A stretch of DNA of 64,000 nucleotides from Paenibacillus auburnensis (GCF_927798115.1 NZ_CAKMMG010000002.1:186001-250000), one strand, 5' to 3'; positions 1 through 8,370 are shown, counted from the first letter of the stretch. Numbers and translations are program-made. Notes: a model not told the origin generated them from the sequence alone.

Positions 1-617
1 TGATGCGTATGTCCGCCGAGAATGGCATGTACGCCTTCCAGCCTCTCTGCCAGCAGCTTATCTGCCGGCAAGCCGAGGTGGGAAAGGATAATGACAAGAT
101 CGACCTGCGGGGCGAGCAGGCGGCACTGCTCCCGAAGAGCATCCTCCGGATCGGAGACATCCCAGCCCAGCAGCGAATAGAAGGATGTAAAAGCAGCAGT
201 GGCCCCGGTAATGCCGATCTTCACACCCTTCTTTTCGACAATAGCATGCTGCTTCATCCAGTGCGGAGGCAGCCCTGTTGAGGCGTCCAGGAAATTGCAG
301 CATACCACCGGGCACTGCAGCCCGGAGAATATAGCGGACAGCGTCTCCGGAGAAAAGGTAAGCCCTTCATTATTACCGATGGTCACAGCGTCGTACCCGG
401 TTAAATTGAGTATATCAATGTTCGCCTGGCCCATCGTACCTTCCGTTTCCACCGCAGCCCGGTCCATATGATCCCCGATATCCACGAGAAGTACGGATTC
501 CTCACCGGCTGCAGCTTTCTGGCCGGCAATTTCAGCAGCAATGGAACTCATCGTCTCAAAATGGCTATGTATATCATTTGTGTGAAGTATGGTCAGTTTT
601 TGCGGCACAGACTCCAT
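1..617 (-). CDS. 5'-nucleotidase/metallophosphatase, YunD-like (partial, C-terminus off the left edge)
   Basis: The frame is open from an ATG at 617 to the window edge, giving 205 codons. It reads MESVPQKLTILHTNDIHSHF near the start, the metal-binding DxH block of the UshA/5'-nucleotidase metallophosphoesterase family. VDIGDHMD, TIGNNE and a terminal GGHTH follow, which are the next metal-ligand blocks in order. A GGTGGAAGGGAA ribosome binding site precedes the ATG. No signal peptide is visible, so it is probably cytoplasmic like B. subtilis YunD, unlike exported UshA. The missing part would be the rest of the phosphatase domain and the C-terminal nucleotide-binding domain. Substrate is unknown; the family hydrolyses nucleotides and related phosphoesters. 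A YunC-like gene lies at 15367-15669 in this window; in B. subtilis yunC and yunD are neighbours. Confidence 0.85.
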   Translation of the reverse strand, partial: MESVPQKLTILHTNDIHSHFETMSSIAAEIAGQKAAAGEESVLLVDIGDHMDRAAVETEGTMGQANIDILNLTGYDAVTIGNNEGLTFSPETLSAIFSGLQCPVVCCNFLDASTGLPPHWMKQHAIVEKKGVKIGITGATAAFTSFYSLLGWDVSDPEDALREQCRLLAPQVDLVIILSHLGLPADKLLAERLEGVHAILGGHTH

Positions 618-755
618 GAGCTATAGTTCCCTTCCACCTGTAAAGCCGTTCTGACAGAAGCGGCAGGCATGTAATCTTATAAAGCCTAGCATAACATTTT
701 CAGGGGCAATATGGTATATTGTAATCATTATTAGAACCCCGAGGTGATATCAACC

Positions 756-1469
756 ATGCAATTAACCATCCGTCTATTCGCCGGCTTGGCCGAAATAATC
801 GGCACTTCTTCCCTGGATTTCCATGCCCATGAAACCCCGCTTACCGCGGGAAAACTCAAGGAGTTGCTTGCAGCCTGCTATCCTGATGCTGCACCGCAAA
901 TCAATGTTTCTCTGGTAGCCATCGACCGCGAGTATGCACCAGACGACACTATAATCTCCGCAGAATCCGAGATTGCACTGATTCCTCCTGTTTCCGGAGG
1001 TGAACCCGCAGAATCAAGCGGTGAATCAGCAGACGGTCTTTATCTCCTTACGGACCAGCCTTTAAGTGCAGAAATGATGTTGGACAAAGTGCTGGACAGC
1101 AACCACGGGGCTTCCCTTATTTTCGTGGGAACAACTCGTGAAATGACCGGAGAAGAGCGGACAACAGCACTTCATTATGAGGCATACATCCCGATGGCGC
1201 TCTCCAAACTGGAGGAAATCGGCAGCGATGTACAGGAACGCTGGAATGCAAGATGCGCGATTGCACATCGGATAGGACTTGTAGGACTTAAGGAGGCCAG
1301 TGTGATCATTGCAGTATCCGCCCCGCACCGTGACACCTGCTATGAAGCCAGCCGTTATGCAATAGAGAAGCTAAAGGCCACGGTTCCTGTTTGGAAAAAA
1401 GATATCAACGAAACCGGTGAAAAATGGTTAGGTTCTGACCCCAAAGCTAAGGATTATAAGCCTGTATAA
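756..1469 (+). CDS. Fused molybdopterin synthase, MoaD-MoaE
   Basis: The protein has 237 residues and is a fusion of both subunits of molybdopterin synthase, which puts the dithiolene sulfurs into precursor Z during molybdenum cofactor synthesis. Residues 1-82 are a ubiquitin-fold MoaD domain ending in the diagnostic Gly-Gly (81-82, after PPVSG). A short Ser/Glu-rich linker follows, and from about residue 93 there is a MoaE domain with IFVGTTRE, the HRIG block and AIEKLKATVPVWKKD, which carries the conserved lysines. The ATG at 756 lies 7 bases after GAGGTGAT; an in-frame GTG at 744 lies inside that ribosome binding site and is unlikely. In separate MoaD the Gly-Gly is the C-terminus and carries the thiocarboxylate, so here it is internal. 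No other moa gene is nearby. Confidence 0.9.
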   Translation: MQLTIRLFAGLAEIIGTSSLDFHAHETPLTAGKLKELLAACYPDAAPQINVSLVAIDREYAPDDTIISAESEIALIPPVSGGEPAESSGESADGLYLLTDQPLSAEMMLDKVLDSNHGASLIFVGTTREMTGEERTTALHYEAYIPMALSKLEEIGSDVQERWNARCAIAHRIGLVGLKEASVIIAVSAPHRDTCYEASRYAIEKLKATVPVWKKDINETGEKWLGSDPKAKDYKPV

Positions 1470-1554
1470 TCATTACTTCATAACCATTGAATAATTCAGA
1501 CTTTGTTGCTATGCTGGAAAAAAATCACTTAAGTAAGGTAAGGTGGCATAGTCA

Positions 1555-2598
1555 TTGAGAGTACACGTCATGGATCTTAAAGCAGGTGATTTCCTGAGGA
1601 TGGATACCTTTAGTTCTACAGGGCTGCATGTATTGCCTAAAGGGTCACGTCTTCAATCAGAGGAAATCGCCAAGCTGATACAGCATGGAGTAGATTATGT
1701 TGACATCGAGGATGTACGGGAAGCAGAAGCTGCGCCAACAAGCAGGTCCTCTATCATCCAGGCTGTCGCCGCCAATTTTGATAACAGCATCGAAGGTTTC
1801 GAATCCGTATATATGGAAGCGTTGACTAAAGGAAGCTTTAACCAGACTGTAGTTGATGACATTCTTCAGCCTACCCTGCTCACGCTGGACAAGCATAAAG
1901 ATGTAGTATCACTGCTGCTTCTGCTGGACCGTGATGACAATTACACCTATAACCATTCCCTGCAGGTAGGCATGCTATCTTATTATATATCATCATGGCT
2001 TGGATATTCCAAGAGGGAGTGCTATGAAATAGGACGTGCCGGATATCTGATCGATATCGGGAAATGTCGCATTAATCCTACTATACTTAATAAGCCCGGC
2101 AAGCTCACTCCGGAAGAATATGAAGAAGTGAAATTACATACGATTTACGGTCAAGAAATTATTAACAATTCCATGAATGATCCTTTCACGGCTCTGGTTG
2201 CCCTGCAGCATCATGAACGTGAAGATGGTAGCGGATATCCGCATAATCTGACTAAATCCGATATTCATCCGTATGCCCAAATCGCCGCCGTTGCCGACAT
2301 CTACAGCGCAATGACCTCTCACCGTGTCTATCAATCGAAGCAGGAACTCATCTCTGTCATGAGGGAAATTAATTCCCTTAGCTTCGGCAAGCTGAACGGC
2401 AGACCTGTACAAGCTTTTATCCAGCATCTGATGCCCAACTTTATCGGCAAAAAAGTGCTGCTCAGTACCGGTGACATGGGTGTTATTATCATGAACAATC
2501 CGCTGGATGTTTTCCGTCCGCTGGTGCAAAGCGAAGGTAAATTCCTCGATCTGTCCCGTGAACGCCAAATTGCCGTGGTTGAGATTTATATGGAATAA
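1555..2598 (+). CDS. HD-GYP domain protein with a degenerate HD dyad
   Basis: The protein has 347 residues. A short N-terminal region (about 1-100) is of the kind found before HD-GYP domains in Bacillales. An HD-GYP domain follows, the cyclic di-GMP phosphodiesterase fold. Visible motifs are NHSLQVG, LNKPGKLTPEEYEEVKLH, a G at +3, and the GYP block HHEREDGSGYP. The dyad itself reads YLIDIGK where LLHDIGK is expected, so the histidine is isoleucine and metal binding is probably impaired. The start is TTG at 1555, supported by AGGTGG 8 bases upstream; the next in-frame ATG (1570) would cut off conserved residues. The gene stands alone and ends in a strong terminator. It may be an enzyme with altered metal use, or a c-di-GMP sensor without activity. 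Confidence 0.85.
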   Translation: MRVHVMDLKAGDFLRMDTFSSTGLHVLPKGSRLQSEEIAKLIQHGVDYVDIEDVREAEAAPTSRSSIIQAVAANFDNSIEGFESVYMEALTKGSFNQTVVDDILQPTLLTLDKHKDVVSLLLLLDRDDNYTYNHSLQVGMLSYYISSWLGYSKRECYEIGRAGYLIDIGKCRINPTILNKPGKLTPEEYEEVKLHTIYGQEIINNSMNDPFTALVALQHHEREDGSGYPHNLTKSDIHPYAQIAAVADIYSAMTSHRVYQSKQELISVMREINSLSFGKLNGRPVQAFIQHLMPNFIGKKVLLSTGDMGVIIMNNPLDVFRPLVQSEGKFLDLSRERQIAVVEIYME

Positions 2599-2633
2599 TA
2601 TAAGAGGTTCCTTTAAAATAAGTTATCTATAAG

Positions 2634-2677
2634 CGGCCTTAGTCCTGAATTCACAGGGACTGAGGCCGTTTAGTTTT
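2634..2677 (+). terminator. Rho-independent terminator after the HD-GYP gene
   Basis: A stem of CGGCCT-AGTCC paired with GGGACT-AGGCCG closes over a short loop and is followed by TTTAGTTTT. Confidence 0.85.
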
Positions 2678-2766
2678 GCCTGGAATCTTAGAATGCAGCG
2701 TTTGAATATCGAAATCTCTGGCGAGGCTGATAAGGTAATCATTCACCATATAAAGGGGGCAGACCG

Positions 2767-3015
2767 ATGCTGCCGGTTCATCAGCGCTTGGCAGAGCTAT
2801 ATACGATAAGCCGCAGACGTCCGCTGTCGGCAGCCGAAATCACTGAGCAGCAGCATTGCCTGCACGCTAATGCGGTTTACTGCTGGGAAATGGGGCGGTT
2901 GAACAACGAAGCACTGCTGGCTGCCCAGACAGAGGATACCGAGTGGCAGCAGGTGATCAGTGCGCAGCTGTTTGAAGTGAGAATGAACGGTAAAGCCGGT
3001 AAAGGGCATAAATAG
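2767..3015 (+). CDS. Small conserved-looking protein of unknown function
   Basis: An 82-residue protein, MLPVHQRLAELYTISRRRPL at the start, charged and without membrane segments or a signal peptide. It is predicted mostly helical, with a central HCLHANAVYCWEM segment containing Cys and His that could be structural. The ribosome binding site AAAGGGGG lies 7 bases before the ATG, and a hairpin terminator follows, so it looks like a real single-gene unit. I recall similar short proteins in Paenibacillus but cannot assign a function. Confidence 0.7.
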   Translation: MLPVHQRLAELYTISRRRPLSAAEITEQQHCLHANAVYCWEMGRLNNEALLAAQTEDTEWQQVISAQLFEVRMNGKAGKGHK

Positions 3016-3038
3016 CGTACAGCTGAATACCCGCATTG

Positions 3039-3086
3039 AAAAGCAGCAGCTTATTCCCTGGCTCCAGAGGAAAGGCTGCTGCTTTT
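3039..3086. terminator. Bidirectional terminator
   Basis: AAAAGCAGCAGC and GCTGCTGCTTTT form a perfect 12-bp stem between two convergent genes, with A and T runs on both outer sides. Confidence 0.75.
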
Positions 3087-3090
3087 GCTG

Positions 3091-4959
3091 CTACAGGAAG
3101 CGGAACTGCGCTTCAATTAAGCCGTTATAAATGCCGTCACGCGCGGTAAGCTCAGCGTGATTACCTTCTTCTTTGATCTCCCCGTGATCCAGCACGACAA
3201 TTTTATCGGCATGGCGGATGGTTGATAGCCGGTGGGCTACGATGAAGGAGGTACGTCCCTGCAATAGGATTTTGAGCGCCTCCTGAATCTTGATCTCTGT
3301 CTCCGTATCGATACTTGCCGTTGCCTCATCCAGGATCAGAATCCGCGGATCAGCCAGCAGCGCCCGGGCAAAGGAGAGCAGCTGGCGCTGTCCCATGGAC
3401 AGGGCGCTTCCCCGTTCCTCCACCTCGGTCTCGTAGCCGCCGGGCAGCTTCATAATAAAGTCATGCGCATCGACTGCTTTGGCGACCTCTTCGACTTCGG
3501 CATCTGTTGCATCCAGCCGGCCAAAGCGGATATTGTCACGGATCGTTCCTGAGAAAATAAATGTATCCTGTAGCACGATACCGATCTGCTCACGTAGACT
3601 TTGCAGCGTGACGTCACGGACATCTCTGCCGTCAATCGTAAGACTGCCGCTCTTAATATCGTAGAAGCGCCCGATAAGGTTAATGATTGTACTTTTACCG
3701 GAGCCTGTATGTCCGACTAAGGCAATAGACTGGCCGGCCTTAACGTCAAGTGAGATGCCTTTCAGTGCCGCCCGGCCTTTTTCATATTCAAACACTACAT
3801 TGTTAAAGTTAATGTCGCCCTGAATCTTCGGCAGCGGCTTCGCATCCGGCTTATCCTGAACCGCTGGCTGCTCATCGAGGTACTCAAATATCCGCTCTGA
3901 GGAAGCCATTGCTACAAGCAGCTGGTTATACATCTGGCCCAGCCGGTTGATCGGGTCCCAGAAATTGCTCACATACGTACTAAACGCAACCAGGAACCCT
4001 ACAGTAAGTTCTCCGGACTGAATGAGGTAGGCACCAAACCAGAACAGGATCATCGTACCAAACCCGCCTGTGACCTCTATAATCGGGCCAAACGCCTGGT
4101 TCATCGCTGAGGCTTTGTTCCAGGATTTGCGGCTGTCCATATTCATGGCGTCAAAATACTGCATGTTCTCCCGCTCCTGCGTATATGCCTGGGTAACTCT
4201 GATCCCTTGAATCGATTCGTTCAGATGGGAGTTGATCCGCGAGTTCTTCATCCGCACATCCTGCCAGGCAATCCGGATCTTCTGCCGAAGCTTGGTGGAA
4301 ACAATGAACATAACCGGTACCGTAATCATTACAGCCAGCCCCAGCTTCCAGTTAATCAGCAGCAGAATCACCATGATGCCGACAAGCTGGACGCAGTCAA
4401 TCATCAGATTGACGACTCCGTTCGTAAACAGATCCTGAAGGGAGTTGATGTCATTTGTCACCCGCACCAGCACCGAGCCAGCCGGCCGTTTATCAAAAAA
4501 GTTAAACGAGAGCTTCTGGATATGCCGGAAGAGATCCGAGCGTAAATCATAGATCACCCGTTGTCCAATTACATTCGTATACTTAATCCGGTAAACCCCG
4601 GCGATCCACTGAATCAGGTACAGCACAATTACGCTTGCCGTCAGTGTATACAGAAGGGTAAGGCTGGGATTTCCGTCCTTCGGAGCGATTGCCTTATCAA
4701 TGGCCATACTCGTTAGAAAAGGAACCGTCAGCTTCGTCACTGTGCCCAGAATCATCAGTACGGCGACAAGGGGAAGCATCTGCTTCGCATAAGGCTTCAT
4801 ATACCCAAACAGCCGGGTGAACTGTTTCCAGTCAAACGACTTATCGATCTGATCATCATCTTTATACACAAAACGTTCTCCAAGCGTCTGCTCAGCATTC
4901 TTATTTCCCTTTGCGGCGGCAGCTATTACCTGTTTGGCTTCAAGCTTTTCAAGCTCCAT
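3091..4959 (-). CDS. ABC exporter half-transporter, consensus-Walker B subunit (YheH/BmrD-like)
   Basis: A 622-residue fusion of a six-helix exporter membrane domain (about 60-350) and an ATPase domain (about 390-620). Walker A is GHTGSGKST and Walker B is ILILDEATASID with the catalytic Glu. The signature motif, however, reads LSMGQ instead of LSGGQ. The partner gene upstream has the opposite defect, so the pair forms one active and one degenerate ATP site, as in heterodimeric multidrug exporters such as BmrCD or TM287/288. The chosen ATG at 4959 follows GGGGAGGG by 8 bases and overlaps the end of the upstream gene by 11 bases; a longer frame starting at 5025 lacks a ribosome binding site. 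The substrate cannot be read from sequence; drugs or lipids are typical. Confidence 0.88.
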   Translation of the reverse strand: MELEKLEAKQVIAAAAKGNKNAEQTLGERFVYKDDDQIDKSFDWKQFTRLFGYMKPYAKQMLPLVAVLMILGTVTKLTVPFLTSMAIDKAIAPKDGNPSLTLLYTLTASVIVLYLIQWIAGVYRIKYTNVIGQRVIYDLRSDLFRHIQKLSFNFFDKRPAGSVLVRVTNDINSLQDLFTNGVVNLMIDCVQLVGIMVILLLINWKLGLAVMITVPVMFIVSTKLRQKIRIAWQDVRMKNSRINSHLNESIQGIRVTQAYTQERENMQYFDAMNMDSRKSWNKASAMNQAFGPIIEVTGGFGTMILFWFGAYLIQSGELTVGFLVAFSTYVSNFWDPINRLGQMYNQLLVAMASSERIFEYLDEQPAVQDKPDAKPLPKIQGDINFNNVVFEYEKGRAALKGISLDVKAGQSIALVGHTGSGKSTIINLIGRFYDIKSGSLTIDGRDVRDVTLQSLREQIGIVLQDTFIFSGTIRDNIRFGRLDATDAEVEEVAKAVDAHDFIMKLPGGYETEVEERGSALSMGQRQLLSFARALLADPRILILDEATASIDTETEIKIQEALKILLQGRTSFIVAHRLSTIRHADKIVVLDHGEIKEEGNHAELTARDGIYNGLIEAQFRFL

Positions 4960-6724
4960 GCTGGGTTCCCTCCCCTCTTTCGGCGGTTCTGGCCAAATAA
5001 TCGGCATATTGAATCCGGTAGACATCCTGATAAGGGCCGGGAATTTCGATCAGCTCGGCATGCGTCCCCTTCTGAACCATACGGCCTTGATCCATTACAA
5101 TAATCTGGTCGGCATGGCGCAGCGAGGAAATCCGGTGGGCAATGATCAGCGTTGTACGCCCGCGCATAACCTCCTGGAAGCCGGCCTGAATCTCATGCTC
5201 CGTTTCCATATCAACGGCACTCGTTGCATCGTCCAGGATAAGTATCCGCGGATTCTTAAGCAGTGCTCTGGCGATAGCAATCCGCTGCTTCTGACCTCCT
5301 GAGAGCCCCATCCCCCGTTCACCGACAACCGTATCGTACCCGTCCGGCATCTCCATAATGAAATCATGGGCTTTGGCAAGCTCAGCGGCACGGATAATTT
5401 CGTCCATGCTCACATTTTTGAGTCCATAGGAAATATTATTACGGATTGACGAGGAGAACAGGAACGTCTCCTGGAACACCGTGGAGATCTGTGAGCGAAG
5501 ACTGCGCACGTTGTACTCCCGAATGTCTACACCATCCAGCGTTATACTTCCTTCGTTCACATCATAAGCACGCATCATCAGCTGGATAATCGTCGATTTA
5601 CCGGAGCCGGTTCCCCCGAGAAAACCGATCACCGCACCGGGTTTCGCTTCGAAATGTATATCCTTGACCGCAGGCATCTTGTTGCCATATGCGAAGGTTA
5701 CATGATCGAATACGACTTCTCCCTTAACCTCCGAGGATTCAAGCGTCCGGGCATTCTTCTTATCCTGCACATCAATGCGCTGGTTAAGCACTTCAAGAAC
5801 CCGTTCTCCCGAGGCTTTGGATTGCGTATAGTTGTTGATATGGAAGCCAAGCCCCCAGACCGGTCCAATGATATACCAGATCAGGCTGAAGAAGGCTACC
5901 AGCTCACCCAGCGACATATGATTGTTGATGACTAGTGTTCCGCCGACCCCGAGCAAAATGGCGATACTGACCGAGGCCAGCAGCTCCATAACCGGGAAAA
6001 ACTTACTCCACAGCTCTGCGGCAAAAATCTGGTTATCCTTATAACGTTCATTACGGTGCGAGAATTTTTCAACTTCATAAGCCTCTCTGGCAAATGATTT
6101 GACGGTCCTTACACCGGTAATATTCTCCTGAACAGCCGTGGTCAAAGAGCTAAGGGCGAGCCGCATCTCCTGAAAGGCCGGGTGAATCTTCGATTCGAAT
6201 CTGAGTGCTACCGCAGCCAGAAACGGCATAGTGATCAGAGTGACAAGCGTGAGCTGCCAATTGATCGTGAACATCATAATCGAGCCGAACAGTACCATGA
6301 AAAATACGTTCAGCAATTGGGCGAATCCGAAGCCGATAAAGTTACGGATCGCTTCCAGATCCCCAGTCAGCCGGGACATCAGGTCACCTGTCTTAGCGGT
6401 ATCATAATAACGGAAAGACAGGAATTGCAGCTTCTCATAGCAGGCATTACGCAGCCTGTAAGCCAGAAAATTACCAAGCCGGCCTCCAAAAAAACCGTGT
6501 GCAAACTGCAGGCAGGCTTTCACGATTACTACTGCGACTACAGTGAGGGCCAATACGGGTACCTCAGTAAACTTTAGGGGAACTATTACATCGTCGATCA
6601 ACCTTCTTAACAAATTGGGGGTTATAAGCCCCACTGCAGTTGCGGCAGCCAAGCATAGAATCGAAAGAATTAAATAGTGCAGCTTCTCCCGATAAAAGCC
6701 CCGCAGTTGCCTGAGAACATCCAT
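4949..6724 (-). CDS. ABC exporter half-transporter, degenerate-Walker B subunit (YheI/BmrC-like)
   Basis: A 591-residue fused membrane and ATPase protein and the first gene of a two-gene exporter operon. Six membrane helices lie within about residues 15-310 and the nucleotide-binding domain occupies about 335-575. Walker A is GGTGSGKST and the signature is LSGGQKQR, both normal. Walker B reads ILILDDATSAVD, with Asp in place of the catalytic Glu, which is the hallmark of the inactive site in heterodimeric exporters. The start at 6724 has AAGGAGGAG 6 bases upstream. The frame continues upstream to 6883, but that part is a translated repeat (RKAKFMLTEQALLRKA-like) and not protein. The 5' leader carries a tandem repeat and, further upstream, a perfect 13-bp inverted repeat, both described separately. 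Confidence 0.88.
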   Translation of the reverse strand: MDVLRQLRGFYREKLHYLILSILCLAAATAVGLITPNLLRRLIDDVIVPLKFTEVPVLALTVVAVVIVKACLQFAHGFFGGRLGNFLAYRLRNACYEKLQFLSFRYYDTAKTGDLMSRLTGDLEAIRNFIGFGFAQLLNVFFMVLFGSIMMFTINWQLTLVTLITMPFLAAVALRFESKIHPAFQEMRLALSSLTTAVQENITGVRTVKSFAREAYEVEKFSHRNERYKDNQIFAAELWSKFFPVMELLASVSIAILLGVGGTLVINNHMSLGELVAFFSLIWYIIGPVWGLGFHINNYTQSKASGERVLEVLNQRIDVQDKKNARTLESSEVKGEVVFDHVTFAYGNKMPAVKDIHFEAKPGAVIGFLGGTGSGKSTIIQLMMRAYDVNEGSITLDGVDIREYNVRSLRSQISTVFQETFLFSSSIRNNISYGLKNVSMDEIIRAAELAKAHDFIMEMPDGYDTVVGERGMGLSGGQKQRIAIARALLKNPRILILDDATSAVDMETEHEIQAGFQEVMRGRTTLIIAHRISSLRHADQIIVMDQGRMVQKGTHAELIEIPGPYQDVYRIQYADYLARTAERGEGTQHGA

Positions 6725-6740
6725 ATCTCTCCTCCTTAAA

Positions 6741-6817
6741 GCTTTACGAAGTAAAGCTTGCTCCGTAAGCATAAACTTGGCTTTACGAAGTAAAGCTTGC
6801 TTCGTAAGCATAAACTT
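6741..6817 (-). repeat. Tandem 39-base leader repeat ending at a ribosome binding site (copy L1)
   Basis: Two 38-base units at 6741-6778 and 6780-6817 differ at one base. On the minus strand each begins AAGTTTATGCTTACG and ends in the palindrome CTTTACTTCGTAAAG. The second unit runs directly into TTTAAGGAGG, the ribosome binding site of the exporter gene. The start of the unit, AAGTTTATGCTTACGAAGC, matches 18 of 19 bases in the leader repeat before pgmB (44525-44638). Confidence 0.85.
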
Positions 6818-6854
6818 GTTCCTGCGAAGCGGCGCCTGCTCCGTAAGATACATG

Positions 6855-6895
6855 TGGCTTGCGATGTAAATCTCACATCGCAAGCCATGTTTTTT
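6855..6895. promoter_or_regulatory. Perfect 13-bp inverted repeat upstream of the exporter operon
   Basis: TGGCTTGCGATGT at 6855-6867 and its exact complement at 6875-6887 flank a 7-base spacer. TGTTTTTT follows on the plus strand. It could be a regulator operator, a leader hairpin of the exporter mRNA, or a terminator for plus-strand transcripts; no plus-strand gene precedes it. Confidence 0.55.
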
Positions 6896-7374
6896 AGCGC
6901 TTCCAATTTAGGGACTTTAAGCAGTTTATCACCCATGATTTAATGCGGCAAAGGGGAGAAATGGCCGTTTTCCGTCTTTTTTCCGATTAAATCAGGCTTA
7001 ACCTGGCGCAAAATGACGGCCGTATCTTTAATTGCTCCCATTTCCTCTCAAATCCTGTTCAATTAAGTAAAGACCAGATTCAACCCGGTTTTCCCGATCT
7101 GCCGCCCCCAACTTAATGACTATATGTATAATAATTCCATTTACACGAGGCCAACTCAAAATATTCTTATCCGTCACTGTTTGCACCCCGTTATTTCCTC
7201 GGCAATATTGGCTTGGATCCGAATGGTTTTGCTTCAGCAACGTCAGTTAACCTCGTGGATACCTCAGGTTTGGCTTAGCTGCCCGTTTATACCCTGGGAC
7301 CAGGCGGTGGCAAAACCCTGAAAGACACAGAGTCTGGAGTGTAAGCTTCCAGATGGTTATCGAATAACAACAAC
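6896..7374. other. Intergenic stretch without a convincing gene
   Basis: About 480 bases hold no frame with a good start and ribosome binding site. The plus-strand frame from about 7138 to 7276 encodes a plausible-looking peptide (NIGLDPNGFASATS, then VNLVDTSGLA) up to a TAG. The same frame then continues to 7343 as LPVYTLGPGGGKTLKDT before a TAA. This could be the decayed end of a gene, but I cannot name a parent family. Confidence 0.35.
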
Positions 7375-7402
7375 ATAAAAAAACGAGCCTTTTCAGCCCG
7401 TT
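7375..7402 (-). terminator. Rho-independent terminator of the DUF2935 gene
   Basis: On the minus strand AACGGGCT pairs with GGCTCGTT around a GAAAA loop, followed by a run of seven T. Confidence 0.75.
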
Positions 7403-7431
7403 CTTCACCTTACCTATGCTCCACTGAGATT

Positions 7432-8247
7432 TTAGTGGATGATTTCCCTCTTATTCACCTTCACTCCTGATAAGGATTGATCAAACATATCGAGAATAAA
7501 GAGGAACCGTTCAGCCTCACGAAATACGTGATCCGCCAACAAAGGATGAATAATACTTTTGATCCGGCATTCCTCGATTAAATCTCGTGCAGTTTTCTTG
7601 AAATCACGCAATGATTTTACAGAGACCCGGTTCTCATCAACAAATTGACTTAGAAGCGGGATGGTTTGAGATTGTGGACGCATATGACTTAAATCAACCG
7701 CCTGAAATACCAATGTATCAAAGTCATTACTAAATTCCCTAGCCTGCTCAACCAATTTCCGTTCGGACGGATCCAGCAAATGACCAATGAATTTTGCGTG
7801 ATCGGCCATGATCTTTAAGAAAAAAACATTTTCATCGATTATAGCGTCAGGCAATGGCTCGAGTTTTCCTGCATTGAGCTCCTCTAGGCGGTTTCTAAAA
7901 TAATTAGCTTCCCGGCTTACATGATCTACCAGCAAAGGAAAGTTTGTCTGCCCCGGAAGTTTACATTGCAGTATGAGACCCAGTACCATTCTTTTAAACG
8001 CCCAGATATTAGTCGCGGCTACCCGAACTTCTGTATTAAAAGCTTGAATTGTAAAAGGGTCTGCATCGCTTTGAAATTCATGTGCTCTTCGCTCAATATC
8101 CTCAAAAATAGCATAGAACTGGTTTGCCTCTTTTTTTAATTGAGTATCCTCCGCCCTGAACCCTAACCCAAGAAAAAGCGAATGCTCCTTCATGATCCTG
8201 GACCAAAACCGTATTTCATCTAACGACCGGGTAACAAATGCATCCAA
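7432..8247 (-). CDS. DUF2935 family protein (two ferritin-like four-helix repeats)
   Basis: A 271-residue, almost entirely helical protein of the DUF2935 family. Two related halves are visible: RSLDEIRFWSRIMKEHSLFL at the N-terminus matches NVFFLKIMADHAKFIGHLL near residue 150, and LLVDHVSREANYF matches LLADHVFREAERFL. The repeated DH/EH and E residues suit a metal-binding helical bundle, as known for this family. The function is unknown; association with spore or coat material is only a guess. The start is TTG at 8247, with GGGAGGG 6 bases upstream; the upstream extension to 8301 contains that ribosome binding site and is not coding. The gene stands alone and ends at its own terminator. Confidence 0.82.
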   Translation of the reverse strand: MDAFVTRSLDEIRFWSRIMKEHSLFLGLGFRAEDTQLKKEANQFYAIFEDIERRAHEFQSDADPFTIQAFNTEVRVAATNIWAFKRMVLGLILQCKLPGQTNFPLLVDHVSREANYFRNRLEELNAGKLEPLPDAIIDENVFFLKIMADHAKFIGHLLDPSERKLVEQAREFSNDFDTLVFQAVDLSHMRPQSQTIPLLSQFVDENRVSVKSLRDFKKTARDLIEECRIKSIIHPLLADHVFREAERFLFILDMFDQSLSGVKVNKREIIH

Positions 8248-8370
8248 GCATATCCCTCCCTTGTAGAAAAACCATCTACTTTTAGGCATATGGGAGTTCA
8301 TTGTCGATTAGAACAGCGAATGGTTTACATTTATAAGCGAAAATAAGGCCGGGCAAAGGATCAGCTCATT

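Noticed and set aside
6741..6817. CRISPR-like repeats
   Set aside because: Only two units exist, with one base between them and no spacers, and no cas gene is near.
4949..6883. N-terminal extension of the exporter subunit to 6883
   Set aside because: The extra 53 residues are a translated tandem repeat upstream of a strong ribosome binding site at 6731-6737.
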